Assembly (NCBI GenBank): GCA_001579985.1 | Contig: LRSR01009373.1 | Coordinates: 1-29,210 of the forward strand | Length of the DNA stretch: 29,210 nucleotides | Origin: Hypsibius dujardini | Lineage: Eukaryota; Tardigrada; Eutardigrada; Parachela; Hypsibiidae | Direction of reading: 5' to 3' | Part shown: positions 1 through 11,333 of the stretch, piece after piece | Layout: each line of letters opens with the position of its first letter | Numbering within the stretch: the stretch's first letter is position 1 | The notes under the pieces: generated by a model | Database searches by the model: none | What the model was told of the DNA's origin: nothing | Seen by the model: only the letters and a program-made list of their open reading frames with translations | Made by a program: the position numbers and the translations under genes

Positions 1-37
<37 letters not shown>

Positions 38-60
38 GGCAGTCAGTCTGCCTGCTGGCG
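1..60. repeat. TCTG microsatellite, DMXL intron 15
   Basis: TCTG repeats on the plus strand at the window edge, nearly pure over the first ~38 bases then degenerate. They lie in the intron that starts at 84. Confidence 0.9.
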
Positions 61-84
61 TGTCTGCTTGATGTCTTCACGTAC

Positions 85-542
85 CCGTATAATTGTCTGC
101 CTCCAGCAGCGCAAACAACGGCAACGGCGGGATCGAGTCAATTTCAATGTAATCCAACGGCTGGAACTCATCTGTCGTATTCTGCTGTCCGAGCGGCTGC
201 TCCCTCGCATTTGTGGGCGACAAGCCGACAATCGACTTCCGCCGGTTGTTCTGCAACGACAACTGCCGAGACAAACTAGACCGCTCTCCATCCTCCATGT
301 TATCCCCGTAAGGATCCGTGTTGTTCGTTGGCACCGCGCTCCGAATGCAACGCAACAGATGCGCCAAGATCGCTTGCACGCGACGAAGCCGTCCGAAATT
401 GAGCAGTTCCGTAAGCTGTTTTGGATGGTATTGCGGCAGTACTGGTGAAGCAATTCGAGCCGCTTCAAAAAGACCTGAAAACAATAAAAACTTTGACATC
501 GTAAACAGGCAGACATACACAGAAACAAATAAACAAACAGGC

Positions 543-581
<39 letters not shown>

Positions 582-3500
582 TAGACAGACAGACAGACAA
601 ACAGACAGACAAACAGACAGACAAACAGACAAACATACAGACAAACAGACAGACAATCAGACAGACAGACAGACAGACCTCTATCGACAATGATGTCTTT
701 TTCAGGCACATTCTTCCCGGTCTGACTAATCTGCGCCAAAGTCTTCTTGTTCTTCAGTTTCTTCAACTGATCCGACGACATGAGAGACGGCATGGTCCTG
801 GTGACTTTCATCCGGCTCGGGGACGCGCCCATCCGCACGAGGTTGTAGTCAGACAAGTCCCGAGCGTCCATCGCAGCGGCAGTGGCCACGGCACCTTCAA
901 TAAGATCCTCCGTAGTCTTCTTCCACTGCGAGTAGACGTACATTTCATTGTCCATCCCAAGGACGAGCAGGCCGGTGCGAACCCAGGTCAACTGGTTCGG
1001 GATCATCGGGGCGCCGTCCTGACTGTCCAGCATGATCATGCGCAACCTCATCCACCTAAAAACAAAACATAATCTAGTAAAATCTCCCAATTTAAACAAC
1101 CAAAAATATTCATAATAAATCAGAAGTTTATTCGAGTGAAATTAAACCTAAAGGCACGATTGAAATTTAAACTTTTATTCAAACCAAAATGATCGACCAA
1201 TCATTCAATCAACCACAGCCCTGTATACGCCCTTGTTAACAAGGACGACCAATCATTCAATCAACCACTGACCTGTATACGCCCTCGTCAACATGGCCAA
1301 TCATTCAATCAACCACAACCCTGTATAAGCCCTTGTTAACAAGGGTGACCAATCATTCAATCAACCACTGACCTGTATACGCCCTCGTCAACAGGGCCAA
1401 TCATTCAATCAACCACTGACCTGTATACGCCCTTGTTAACAGGGCCAATCATTCAATCAACCACAACCCTGTATACGCCCTCGTCAACAGGGCCAATCAT
1501 TCAATCAACCACTAACCTGTATACGCCCTTGTTAACAAGGGCGACCAATCATTCAATCAACCACTGACTTGTATAAGCCCTTGTTAACAGGGGCGATCAA
1601 TCACTCAATCAACCACTGACCTGTATACGCCCTTGTTAACGGGGGCAGCAAAGCTGCTGGCCTGCCGCAGCAACGGCCGCTTGGTGGTGGTCGTCTCAAG
1701 CGCCAGCGCTTTCATGTTCTCCTGAGCAATGTCGTTGCTCACTGCCGCGAACACCATAATCTGTGGGCCCAGCCCGATAGTCAGCACGTGCGAGCCGTCC
1801 TCAGTGGAGACCCAGTCCAGCGTGACCGACTGTCGCGCCTTCCTTCCACCCGGGTTGTCCGTGCAGACACGCCGGAAGTTGGACACCGACGACACACTCG
1901 GGAGGAAGTTCTCATGACCTGAGGAGAACGGGCACGCATTGGAAGATTTTGAGATAAATAAATACTTGATTATCTTTGCGGTGAATTCAACCATAATTGC
2001 CTTTCACATGTGTATAAGGTGAGAAACGTTAGTGTCGTGTCTTACCTGACAGGAATCTCGACAGATTTTCCACACTCTTCTTCTCGCGACGGAAGGCCAG
2101 GAATGACTCCTCCGTGTCGGGGAGGGGCGAGGCGGTCTGTGCGAAATGGACACCGCGGACGGCGATCTTGTCCTCCTGCACCCACTCGGAACCGCCCGTG
2201 GACTCGCACTCAAAGATGGCCACAGTCATGGTGTATTGGGGAGAGTCCTCGCGCTCTTGGCGGATGTGGTCGACGCTGGCTTTGTAGGCACACGCCACGC
2301 GGGCACTGTACGCGCAACTCAGTCCTGCAAAAAATATCAGAAAACATAAAAATAAAATCACATACAGGCAGGCAGGCATACGTAACTACCGCACGGTAAA
2401 AAAGACAGACAGCCAGACAGCCAGACAGACAGACAGAGAGACAGCCAGCCAGACAGACAAACAGACAGGCTTCTATTCAGACAAGCCATATAGACAAGCC
2501 TGAAAGACAGAGGCAAACAGAAAGACACTGACAGGCAAACAGGCAAACAGACTGACGAAAGACAGGCTCACACGAAGCGTATACGCATGCTTGCAGACGG
2601 ACAGACAGACAAACAGAGTGCCAGATAGGCTAACTGACAGACAGATAGACCCACAAACAGACAGGTCCATGATCACTCGTACCCAGAATCCTGCCAGGTA
2701 CTGTCAGACAACTGGAATGACCCAACATCATCTTCCACTCCTCCCAGAAGTACGATTTGGTTTTCACGGTCACGCCCTCCTCAATATGGCACCGCCAAAA
2801 CCGCACCGTCCCATCCGAACAGGACGTCGCAATCAGGTAAGGCGCATAACAGGCCGGATAGATGGCAGACGAGCTCAAATGGCCCGCCGCCGGGGTGGCA
2901 TGCACCACCTCAATGCCGTCAGGTAGCGGCAATGGTTGACAGCAAACCTGTCCATGATGAGCAATAAACTTAAGCACTTAAACTTGACAGAAGCAGTAGA
3001 CAAGAAAGTTAAGTCAGCCTTTAAAAATAAGTCTAAATTAGATTTCTCGTTCTACTTTTAATTTTCATTCAATTAAAACAATTCAGGAGTTTTTAGTTTG
3101 ATGGCAAGAAAACTAACCGACTAACAAAATCTCAGCTAGATTTTTAGAAAATTAGTTGGTCTTACCTTCGCCGTGTTAATCCGCAGATTGGAGGGGGACA
3201 ACTTGGAACCGGGCGTTTTCTGTCCCTCCAAAAGGCCGTTTTCCAAGTTCTCCAGGTCGTCATCCTCGCCGCCGGAGAGACCTCCGCCACTGGTACGGGA
3301 GATGTTATCGACGTTGTCCTGATTTTGCTTCGAACTGATACTGATGGACCACATGTGGATAAGGGAGCCTCCCTTCGAGCCCTTCTCAATGACGGTCAGG
3401 TAGAAGTTCTCCTCGAAGACCGTGAGGCTGGTCAGGTCGACGACGGCTTCGAGTTGTGTGACGCCGCCGCGTTGCGGCAAGTCCACGGCGGAGGGTCTCC

Positions 3501-6500
3501 CTCGGAGAATGTGCTCATTGAAGATGTGCAGGAATTGAGTGTTGTGCCAATCCTGCCGGAAACAAATGGTCATTTTGTCAGTCAATCAATCAATCAATCA
3601 TTTGATAACCCTAAACTCAATTCAACAAAACAAAGGACACAATATAATTCCATATCACTTGTTTATTCAGTAATTAGAAATAAAGAGTAATTTTAGATCA
3701 AGTGACAGAACGAGTCATAAAACTATTTTTATTCAATAAAAATAAAACAGACAAAATAGTGAAAAACATATCAAGTGGTGGTGTTACATTTCTCGCGTCG
3801 GTGATGTGATCTAAAGCCAGTATGCATCCTGGATGGGCGCTCGACTGCAGGCTGACGATGTTGAAGTCGTCCAAGTTGGCGCCGGTATCACTTCGTCCGC
3901 CTATCGAAGAAGCTGTGCTCACGGTCGACTCGCTATGAGGCTGCAATTAAAACTTGGGTAAGGGAACAGAGAGAGAGACTACCACATACAAGCAGACAGG
4001 TAGATAGAGGCAGACAGAAAGAGACACATACAGGCAGACAGGTAGGCAGACAGGCAGGGCAGGCCGACAGAGAGACAGACAGAGAGACAGACAGACATAC
4101 AGACAGACAGACAGACAGAGAGCCATGTTCTTACTATACTAGGCTTCCGAAGGTTGCAGTACATCTCGGCCAACAGCATCTGCGCATCAATCACTGCCTG
4201 ATAGATCCGCAGACTAACTCCGTCCGACGCCACAAAGCAGGCACTCGGTGTCTGGGACAGATTGCCCAACGTCCAGCAGGGCAACATTGTCGGAACCCAT
4301 GCACAATTAGAGAAAGCGCTGAGCTCTCCAGAATTTATCCGGGCCAACTCTGTGATCCCACCTGACTTGCTCAGTGGTCCGACGGGATCAACTTTCCATA
4401 AGATCATCTCGCTACAGAATCCTTTGCCCAGGTTGAAATTGATGACTGCCTGGCTCATCTTCCGTTTGCTGGTGGGTGTTACGGGGAGCTTTTCTCCATC
4501 ACCTATAAGATGGTACAAAAGTACACATAGTTAGTCGACTAATTGTCCGATATGTCTGTCTGCCCGTCTAGCTGGCTGCCTGCCTGGCTGCCTGGCTGCC
4601 TGTCTGTCTGCTCGTCTGCCCGTCTGCCCGTCTGCCCGTCTGGCTGTCTGTCTGACTGCCTGTGTATCTGTTTTCCCTCGGGCTGTCCGGTGGTCTGACT
4701 GACTGTCTGTCTAATTGCCTGTCTTGTCTGTCTGTGCATACGATTGTCTCAATGTCTACTGGTCTACACTTACCCGAAGTGTTATGATGACTTGTCGTCA
4801 GGAGCAGTGGCAGTACCGGATGACTGACCATATCGTTCACCCGGAAGCGATGCCCACAGACCCTCCCGATATGACCCAAACTGACCACCGTCGAGAACTC
4901 CGCAGCATCAGAAAAATTTATCCGCCACAGGTTCAGAGACCCGTTCTGATGGCAGGAAATCATCGATACCACCGGTGGTTCCACATTCGTTTCCTGATAA
5001 AGAGCCGTTCGATCGTCCGACAGCTTCAGCATGGAATACAAATCGAGGTAGGATGAGTGGGTAGAGTAGACCTCGAGGTTGCTGCATGTCGTCACAGAGT
5101 CGCCCAGTGGAAGGGCTTGCGGGATCCGGGAGGCGAAACTGACTTGCGGCTGGCGGAACGAGCCGGGCTGCTCTTCGTCCAGCCACTCGACGAGCCAGAC
5201 GAGGAAACTCCCGTCCAGGGGGTGGATGCTGAAAAGGAGGTCGGCGTTTTTGTGCCAGTAACGGACGAGATTCTCGATTTCACGATCGAGGGTGTCTCCC
5301 GGTGCGCTCCCATTTTGATCTGCGATCATGCCTAGGTGGTAGAATACCGCATCAAAATCAGGCTATCCTTCAGCCGGCAAGCAATTATATGCCTACAGGC
5401 AGGCAGGCAGGCAGACAGACATACAGGCATGCAATCAGACACACATACAAATAGACATACATACTGACAGAAGACAAAGAGACAGATAGAGAGACAGACA
5501 GGCAGGCAGGCAGAGAGACAGAGAGACAGATAGACATGCAGTCAAGCAATCAGACAGTCATACAAATATACACAGACCGACAGAAGAAAAAGACAGAGAG
5601 ACAAAGAGACAGACAGACAGACAGACAAACCCCACCCCCAGCAAAAAACATGGAAAAACAGACAGAGGAACGAACCTGAGCCAACAACAGAACCGGCGAC
5701 GCTTGCCACGCTGTTCTGCTGGAGGTACTGACTGCGATTGGCACTGCTGGTCACACTGACAGTCTCGTCGTCAAACAGCTCCGTCGACCGAATATGCGGT
5801 ATCCGAATCTTCTTCCTGAGCGTGCCAAATGTATTGCCCTTTTTCTTCTGTTTCGCACTGGCTGCCGACGCAGCGATCGACGGTGGCGGCTGGCCGTTTG
5901 GCGTCACGGCTTCCTTCTCCTCACTTCGGCGTTCATCGTATTCTTCCTCGTCCTCCTCAAGCGGATCCGGTGAGCCGTTCTGGATGTCATTACCCTCTTC
6001 CGGCCGGTCCGTTTGGAGGGCCTTTTTGCATAAATCGTGGAGCAGCTAAACGAAAAAAATGACAATCCAATCAAGGAATTAACAGGGAACAATTTGAACA
6101 AAAATAGACCATCCAAGTCGAGCAATCAGTCTAGCATAGACTGATTCAATCAGCAATCAAGCAGATGACGCTGCGGTTACAACTTTACCTTTTCCGCTTG
6201 CCAAGTGAAATTCATTTCTTTATTGTTCAACCAGTGAATCACAAAACTCAACGGTTCGCCCGAACCCGAGCTGAGCAAGGGTACCAGCGGAATGTCAGTA
6301 TCTGCATTGATGGAGACGGCCAAGTGAAAGTGGCACTCCGGAGAAACACCGGTACCTGAAACAAATAAGCACGATCAGACAAAGCCTGAATGTTTGACTA
6401 TGTGTCCGTTTGTCTGTTTGTCTGCCTATCTGTCCGTCAATCTGACTCTCTGTCTAACTGTGTCTGTCTGACTGTGTTTGTCTGAGTCTCTGTCTGACTG

Positions 6501-8021
6501 TGTCTGTCTGACTATGTCTGCCTGACTGGGTGACTATGTGTCCGTCTGTCTGTTTGTCCGTCAGTCAATCTGACTCTCTGTCTGATTATGCCTGTCTGTG
6601 TGTCTGTCTGTGTGTCTGCCTGTGTCTGTCCGTCCGTCCGTCTGGCTGCCTTTCTGCGTAGCGAAAGGTTTATCAATCAACTAATCAACCAATCAAGAAG
6701 GTCTTACCGTGCACCCCGAACTTGTGCATAAAGTTGTGTGCACTGTCGGACGTCGGCAGCGTGGCTACAGGGTCTTTCCTGACCCCCGAATTGATTCCAT
6801 TGGAATGCGGTTGCTGATGCGTTTCGCGATCGCGTTGTGTTCGCGCCTTCTTGAAAGACTTCCGCATATGTTTGAGGCGCTCAACAAAACCGTGCTTGTG
6901 CTGGTGCTGTCGATATTTGGCGTTCTGCGAAACCAGCGGATCGAGGTGCTGGATGTTCAACAGGCCATCATCCGGGAGGATCGTTTCGACCCAAAGCCGG
7001 CTGATATTGTCCATGCAAGATGTCAATAGCATGTTGGCTACTGCACCTCTGGAGAGTAAAAAGACACCCATGAGACATCTTTTACACATGTCTGTCTGTC
7101 TCTCCTTTATTTTACACTTCTGCCTGTAGGTCCGTCAGTCTGTTTGTCTCAAGGCCTGTCTTTCAACAGAACGCAAACAAGTCTCTTTGTCTGAATGCCA
7201 GCTTGTCCGTCCGGCTGGCTGTGTCTGTCTGCCTGTCTGTTTGGCTGGCTGTCTGAATGCCAGCCTGTCTGCCTGTCCGTTTGGCTGGGTGTTTGTCTGC
7301 CTAGCAGTCTGTAGGTTTGTCTGTCCCATTATGCCAAATCGGCTGACTATTGGTCAGATAGCTTGCCAGGCAGTCTCCGTAACTAGAACATGAATCGCAC
7401 TAACTTTGGCATATAACGACTGGTCTTTCTCCAGGAAAAACTCGTCACTGCTCTTGGATGCGGCAGATAGACAAAAGAGTAATTCTGCTCGGTCTCGCCA
7501 TGCGCGAAATCCTGGCCCTGCTGCGAGGCGAAGATGAAATTGCGATGGGGATACCAGACTTTGACGAGGCGGTCACCCTTGGCGACGGTAGCAAAGAGGC
7601 AGCCGTCCGGTGAGAAATCGATATGCGCCACAGGAGAGGAGGTCTTCATGGACCACAGCTCTTTCCACCGCTCCAGCCCGTCGTGGTCCATGTTGTCTTG
7701 GTCGTTCTCACCGAGGGAAAAGTTAACCATGTGGCCGTTGATCTGTCCAGAGGTGGGCGGCTGCTGCGGTTGCGCCGACTCAGGGATAAGGGGCGCGGAC
7801 CACAGCTGGATGACATGACCGGCGGTCAATAGTCTTGTACCTGCAGCAAATCAGGTACTACCTAAAGATCATGTTCCAAGTAGACATACAGAACGAACAT
7901 GCACATAGTAGCATAGACTGACAAACAGACAGACAGACATAAGACAGACTCACCGACCTAGAGGCAAAGAGACAAACAGAAAGACAACGGGCAGGCAAGC
8001 AAGCAGACAGGCAGAGAGAAC

Positions 8022-8072
<51 letters not shown>

Positions 8073-9982
8073 GTCAGTCAGTCAGACAAACAGACAGACA
8101 GACAGACAGATAGACAGACAGACAAACAGACAGATAGATAGATAGACAGGCAGACAGATAGACATGCAAACAAACAGAGATATTTATCTTCAAAGCACTG
8201 TCTTTTTTGTTTGAGGCTTGCAGACCTTCTTGATTCCATGTCAACGCGGTGACAATGGAATCACAGTGAAGCACTCCTGTCTCCATCCACTGGTAATCCA
8301 ATCGATGCGCACTGGTTCTGTGGAACAGCGGCGTCGGCTCATAAATGTGCACCTTCGTGCCGTAACATGCGGCAATCTTGCCGGTATCCTTGGAGCAGTC
8401 GATGCAGGTGACTTGGACGCCGCCGCCATGTCCGGGGATGATTTGCACGCGCTGAAAATCGCTCGATAGCACGACGATATCACAGCCCGTTCCGTAGGCC
8501 TATAAATGAAGAGCAAAAAATAAAGAGTCAATAAAACCAAACTACGGAACACGGCACTTGTACACTTGTATGTTTGTCAGTCTGTATGTCGGTCTCCCGC
8601 TTGGGAAACGAGTCAATAACTCCCGGATGGGCATCTGTTCTACTACAAGGGGAGTTCCTCCAGCGAGTGTGGGGTGTGACGAGGTACCTCATAGGTTCAC
8701 GATGTAATTAATATCTGCATGCAGACAAACAAACAGACAAACACACAGAAAAGCAGACAGATCAACCAAAAAGCGACAGACAAACATACAGGCAAGGATA
8801 CAGACAGAGTTTTACACGAACATGAAGTAAGACAAGACAGAAAGACAGGCAGAGAGGCATGCAGGCAGAGAGGTAGATCGTTAAATGCATAAATTCCGAG
8901 TGACGGATAAGCAGACAAACAGACAAACAGACAGACAGACAGACAAACAGACAATCAGGCAAGCAAAAAATATAAGCATATAGACACAAAGACAGGCAGG
9001 CAGATGACGACAGAGAGAAAGACAGACAGACAAACAGACAGACAGGTATAGAGACGGACAGACAGGCTAGCGAGCGGACAAGCAGTCAATAAAACCGATC
9101 TACAGAACATAACACTTGTCTGCATGTTTTGTCTCCCGCCTGGGCGCCAGTCAATAACGCTCGGGTGGGTCTGATCTTCCGGGAGGGAATGCCCCTCAGA
9201 TGACGGGATGACGGGAAGTGTGTGTGACGACGAAAGGGGAGAGTGTGGCGCGCGCATAGACTCTTGATGTAATTAATATCCACACATACACACACACACA
9301 TTCCACAGACTAGGAGTCCGCCGCTCCAGTTGTGGTTCGTGCCTCTCCGTCTGCCTGCCTGCCTGCTTGCCTGCCTGCTTGCCTGCCTGCCTGCTTGCCT
9401 GCCTGAATCCCTCCAGTTCCTTCCTTCCGCCGCCTGAGCCTGCGCGCGCCTACTCCATTCCATTCCGCAGTAAAATGTCAGCGTTTTTAACGCTCAATCG
9501 ATCAACCTCATCAAATAAAAGCAAGCCCCCCGTTCCCTTCTTCCCCCTGCCTTTTTTTCGGGCGTGGGGGGCGTCTGTGGCGGCGGTGGGATGTGGACTC
9601 TCACGATCCTCCCCGTTTTCTGACTTGCTAACCAGACGACTTCCTCCGTCGTCTCCCTCTCTTTCTCTCCCTTTTGGGGACCCAACAACACACACACGCA
9701 CGCACGCACCACGCGTGCACCTCCTTTTCATCATTATAAACTTTCTTTCATTTTTCATTCGGCGTGTCTATTATTATTATATTGCGTATACAAATAAATA
9801 AACTTGATTTTTTTCCACTCTTCCGCTGCCTCTCTTTCCTCTCTACACGGATGTGTATCTAAAATAAATAATAACAGACAATGTGGAATCAATTCGTTCT
9901 GCAAGCGGTGCGAGTTTAACAGACATAGACATAGACATTGACAGACAGGCAGACAGGCAGACAGGCAGACAGGCAGACAGGC

Positions 9983-10029
<47 letters not shown>

Positions 10030-10657
10030 GGCCAATCTTGTTTGCCTGTTTATATTTATATTTTATTGAAATAAAAACAAAGGAAAGCAACAAAAATGTA
10101 ATGTAAAAATTGTCTCTCCGTTTCATTGAAGCAAAATTGTTACCCTCAAATCGACAAATTAAATTACTTAAAAACGAGAATATGAATTTGAAACCGTTCC
10201 AATCGTCTTATGAGGAATTCGTCTGATAAGGAAAGGAACATAATCGTGGGCGATAGAAAGAGACAAGAGTCATTTCCAACAAGGCAATTTCCCCTCGATC
10301 CAAAAAGCACCACCCCATCCCGCAATCGAAATCCCCGACTTTAAATTCAATTCCTCCGCCCCAAAAGCGCTTGAAACCCTCCGCAGACATCACCTTTCGC
10401 CGCGGGAAGCACTTCAAACTGGTCGCAACAACAAGAGCACGTGATCGCCGTCGCTCAGCGCAGCCGGTCTGCGCTAGATTCATTGATTAGCTCCGTGCAA
10501 CCTCCAAAATTCCGAACTTTCCTTCCTCTCCCTCAAACCACACACACACACACACACACACATCGCTCACCGTAAAGTTCACGCCTTCCACAGTCCCGAC
10601 AGAGTAGCAATGGTCGCCGCAGTTGACGGCGCCCGTGATCACTTGATGGCGATTCAT
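85..10657 (-). CDS. DMXL2: DmX-like protein (rabconnectin-3 alpha), N-terminal half; 15 exons, 3' end outside window
   Basis: Large WD40 scaffold of the DMXL/Rav1 family. In animals it acts with WDR7 on vesicles and endosomes to control V-ATPase assembly. Coding exons, 5' to 3': 10657-10571, 8499-8226, 7840-7405, 7048-6708, 6355-6189, 6045-5676, 5331-4774, 4502-4135, 3940-3788, 3552-3166, 2947-2683, 2324-2046, 1918-1621, 1055-679, 474-85. They join in phase into 1583 codons, about half the ~3000 residues of vertebrate DMXL2; the C-terminal WD40 domain is off the left edge. Landmarks matching the family: start MNRHQVITGAVNCGDHCYSV, then AYGTGCDIVVLSSDFQRVQI across junction 1, HPLDGSFLVWLVEWLDE in exon 7, DPVGPLSKSGGITELARINS in exon 8, PAAGHLSSSAIYPAC in exon 11, LDWVSTEDGSHVLTIG in exon 13, VLPQYHPKQL and EIDSIPPLPLFALLEAD in exon 15. 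The family call is very firm. DMXL1 versus DMXL2 cannot be decided, and invertebrates often have a single copy. Confidence 0.95.
536..678. repeat. CAGA microsatellite abutting a splice donor, DMXL intron 14
   Basis: CAGA tract on the plus strand, TCTG on the coding strand, with CAAA variants. It runs directly into the exon 14 end at 679, so the donor AGAG|GTCTGT is made of repeat bases. Confidence 0.93.
1194..1646. repeat. 48/52-bp minisatellite spanning the exon 13 / intron 13 boundary of the DMXL gene
   Basis: Nine units begin (at TCA-T/C-TCAATCAACCA) at 1201, 1253, 1301, 1353, 1401, 1449, 1497, 1549 and 1601, so spacing is only 52 or 48 bp. The rightmost unit covers the last ~25 coding bases of exon 13 and its donor TACAG|GTCAGT (exon end 1621). 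The remaining units fill most of intron 13 and carry copies of the same exon-end and donor sequence. Confidence 0.95.
2365..2670. repeat. Degenerate CAGA/CAGG tract, DMXL intron 11
   Basis: Imperfect CAGA, CAGG and CCAG units fill most of the intron between exon 11 (ends 2683) and exon 12 (starts 2324). The Cys/Leu/Ser-rich reverse frames here are repeat translations. Confidence 0.85.
3985..4123. repeat. CAGA tract, DMXL intron 8
   Basis: CAGA/CAGG repeats with GAGA interruptions, filling most of the 194-bp intron. Confidence 0.88.
4550..4735. repeat. TCTG/TGCC tract, DMXL intron 7
   Basis: TCTG with TGCC and CGTC variants on the plus strand, the opposite orientation to the tracts in introns 6 and 8. 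Confidence 0.88.
5395..5635. repeat. CAGG/CAGA tract, DMXL intron 6
   Basis: Two related blocks, about 5395-5475 and 5490-5595. Both contain a run from GCAATCAGAC through CATACAAATA to GACAGAAGA, so part of the tract was itself duplicated. Confidence 0.85.
6405..6655. repeat. TCTG/TGACTG tract, DMXL intron 4
   Basis: Degenerate TCTG with longer-period copies of a CTGACTGTGTCTGTCTGACT-like unit. It fills most of the 352-bp intron. Confidence 0.85.
7085..7330. repeat. TCTG/TGGC tract, DMXL intron 3
   Basis: Degenerate TCTG with a roughly 50-bp repeated block (TGTCTGAATGCCAGC near 7190 and 7250), in plus orientation. Confidence 0.82.
7918..8172. repeat. CAGA tract, DMXL intron 2
   Basis: CAGA on the plus strand with a long pure core near 8022-8080. 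CAGT and GATA variants follow. Confidence 0.92.
8526..8717. repeat. Diverged direct duplicate, copy A (intron 1 of DMXL)
   Basis: Starts AGTCAATAAAACC and ends GATGTAATTAATAT, with shared internal blocks ACTTGT, GTCTCCCGC and GTCAATAAC. It matches 9084-9282 with many substitutions and indels, so it is either an old segmental duplication or two members of an interspersed family. Confidence 0.8.
8720..9080. repeat. CAGA tracts, DMXL intron 1
   Basis: Imperfect CAGA, CAAA and CAGG repeats, interrupted near 8865-8915 by unique sequence. Confidence 0.85.
9084..9282. repeat. Diverged direct duplicate, copy B (intron 1 of DMXL)
   Basis: Partner of 8526-8717 in the same orientation. Both copies are followed by microsatellite, CAGA after copy A and CA after copy B. 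Confidence 0.8.
9927..10028. repeat. CAGA/CAGG tract, DMXL intron 1
   Basis: A GACATA lead-in, then a regular CAGGCAGA block, then pure CAGA. This gradient is typical of slippage expansion. Confidence 0.93.
10571..10657 (-). CDS. DMXL2: DMXL-like coding exon 1 with start codon
   Basis: This 29-codon first exon was too short to stand out as an open frame. It runs from ATG at 10657 to a donor ACG|GTGAGC and ends in VEGVNFT. Exon 2 starts 2 kb away at 8499 with AYGTGC, after an ATAG acceptor. The joined residues follow the conserved N-terminus of vertebrate DMXL proteins nearly position for position, which fixes both the start and the 2071-bp first intron. Confidence 0.92.
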
Positions 10658-10940
10658 GGCACCACAAAACAGAACGGGGCAGAAGAAGAAAAAGAAAAAG
10701 AAAAAGTGGCAATGTCAAATTGCCTTTTTCCATGCAGATTTTTAGGTGAATTTCTCCATCCAGGCCGTAAAGGCGCAACTGCGGTCCCCCGAGGCGGAAT
10801 TAGACAAAAGCCACCACGATGACGTCGCCACAATAATAATATTGCTTCCGAATTAGCGAGACAGAGAGGCTTAGAAAGTAGACGCGGAAAGAAATGGGAC
10901 AACGATAAATAAAATTGTGTTGGTGGAGGTTTTTTCTGAG

Positions 10941-11172
10941 TGCGAAGTTCAATGAGGGGTGGACACGCCTCTTTGCCCCCCACCATATACTTCCTCTTCT
11001 CTTCTCTCGAGAATCATGCAGCCACCTAGGCGTAGATTGATCGATTGATTGGATGCGAAGTTCAATGAGGGGTGGACACGCCTCTTTGCCCCCACAATGT
11101 ACTTCCTTATCCCCATCCAGCTCTTGTCTCGAGAATCATGCAGCCATCTAGGCGTTGATTGATCGATTGATC
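10941..11172. repeat. Tandem duplication, two ~115-bp copies
   Basis: Copies at 10941-11053 and 11054-11172 both read TGCGAAGTTCAATGAGG, then GTGGACACGCCTCTTTGCCC, CTCGAGAATCATGCAGCC, CTAGGCG and TTGATCGATTGAT. They differ by an indel in the middle. Confidence 0.93.
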
Positions 11173-11333
11173 GAAACGTTGACTTATATCCCGGAATTTG
11201 GATTTATCACTTCCAAGCGGATCCCTGCACTCTCGGATACCAAATTCGTGGGTTTTATCAATTTTGGCTAGTGCATCAGGACGACTTACTAATATATCTG
11301 CTGAGAAAAGACATAAGTTTATCTATCGTCGGG

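Larger units (their letters stand above)
8500..10570. other. DMXL intron 1, 2.07 kb, no gene seen
   Basis: Contains two diverged copies of a ~195-bp sequence (8526-8717, 9084-9282), CAGA tracts at 8720-9080 and 9927-10028, a TGCC/TTGCC tract at about 9345-9405, CA dinucleotides at about 9287-9300 and 10539-10562, and a pyrimidine-rich stretch at about 9640-9680. Open frames here are low complexity and I support none as coding. 10100-10530 looks unique but without a recognisable product. Confidence 0.8.

Noticed and set aside
465-656. Long open frames of Ser-Val-Cys-Leu or Gln-Thr-Asp-Arg repeats (here and at about 2358, 8697, 14119, 16321, 17831, 20770, 21610, 24727)
   Set aside because: Direct translations of TCTG/CAGA tetranucleotide tracts lying in introns or spacers. 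A 4-bp unit stays open in all frames, so length means nothing.
9367-9801. Forward 144-codon frame in DMXL intron 1
   Set aside because: Starts in TGCC repeats, continues through CT-rich sequence, and has no recognisable domain.
10816-10830. CRE site upstream of DMXL
   Set aside because: Only TGACGTCG, one match short of the palindromic consensus, with no other promoter evidence. Mentioned but not called.
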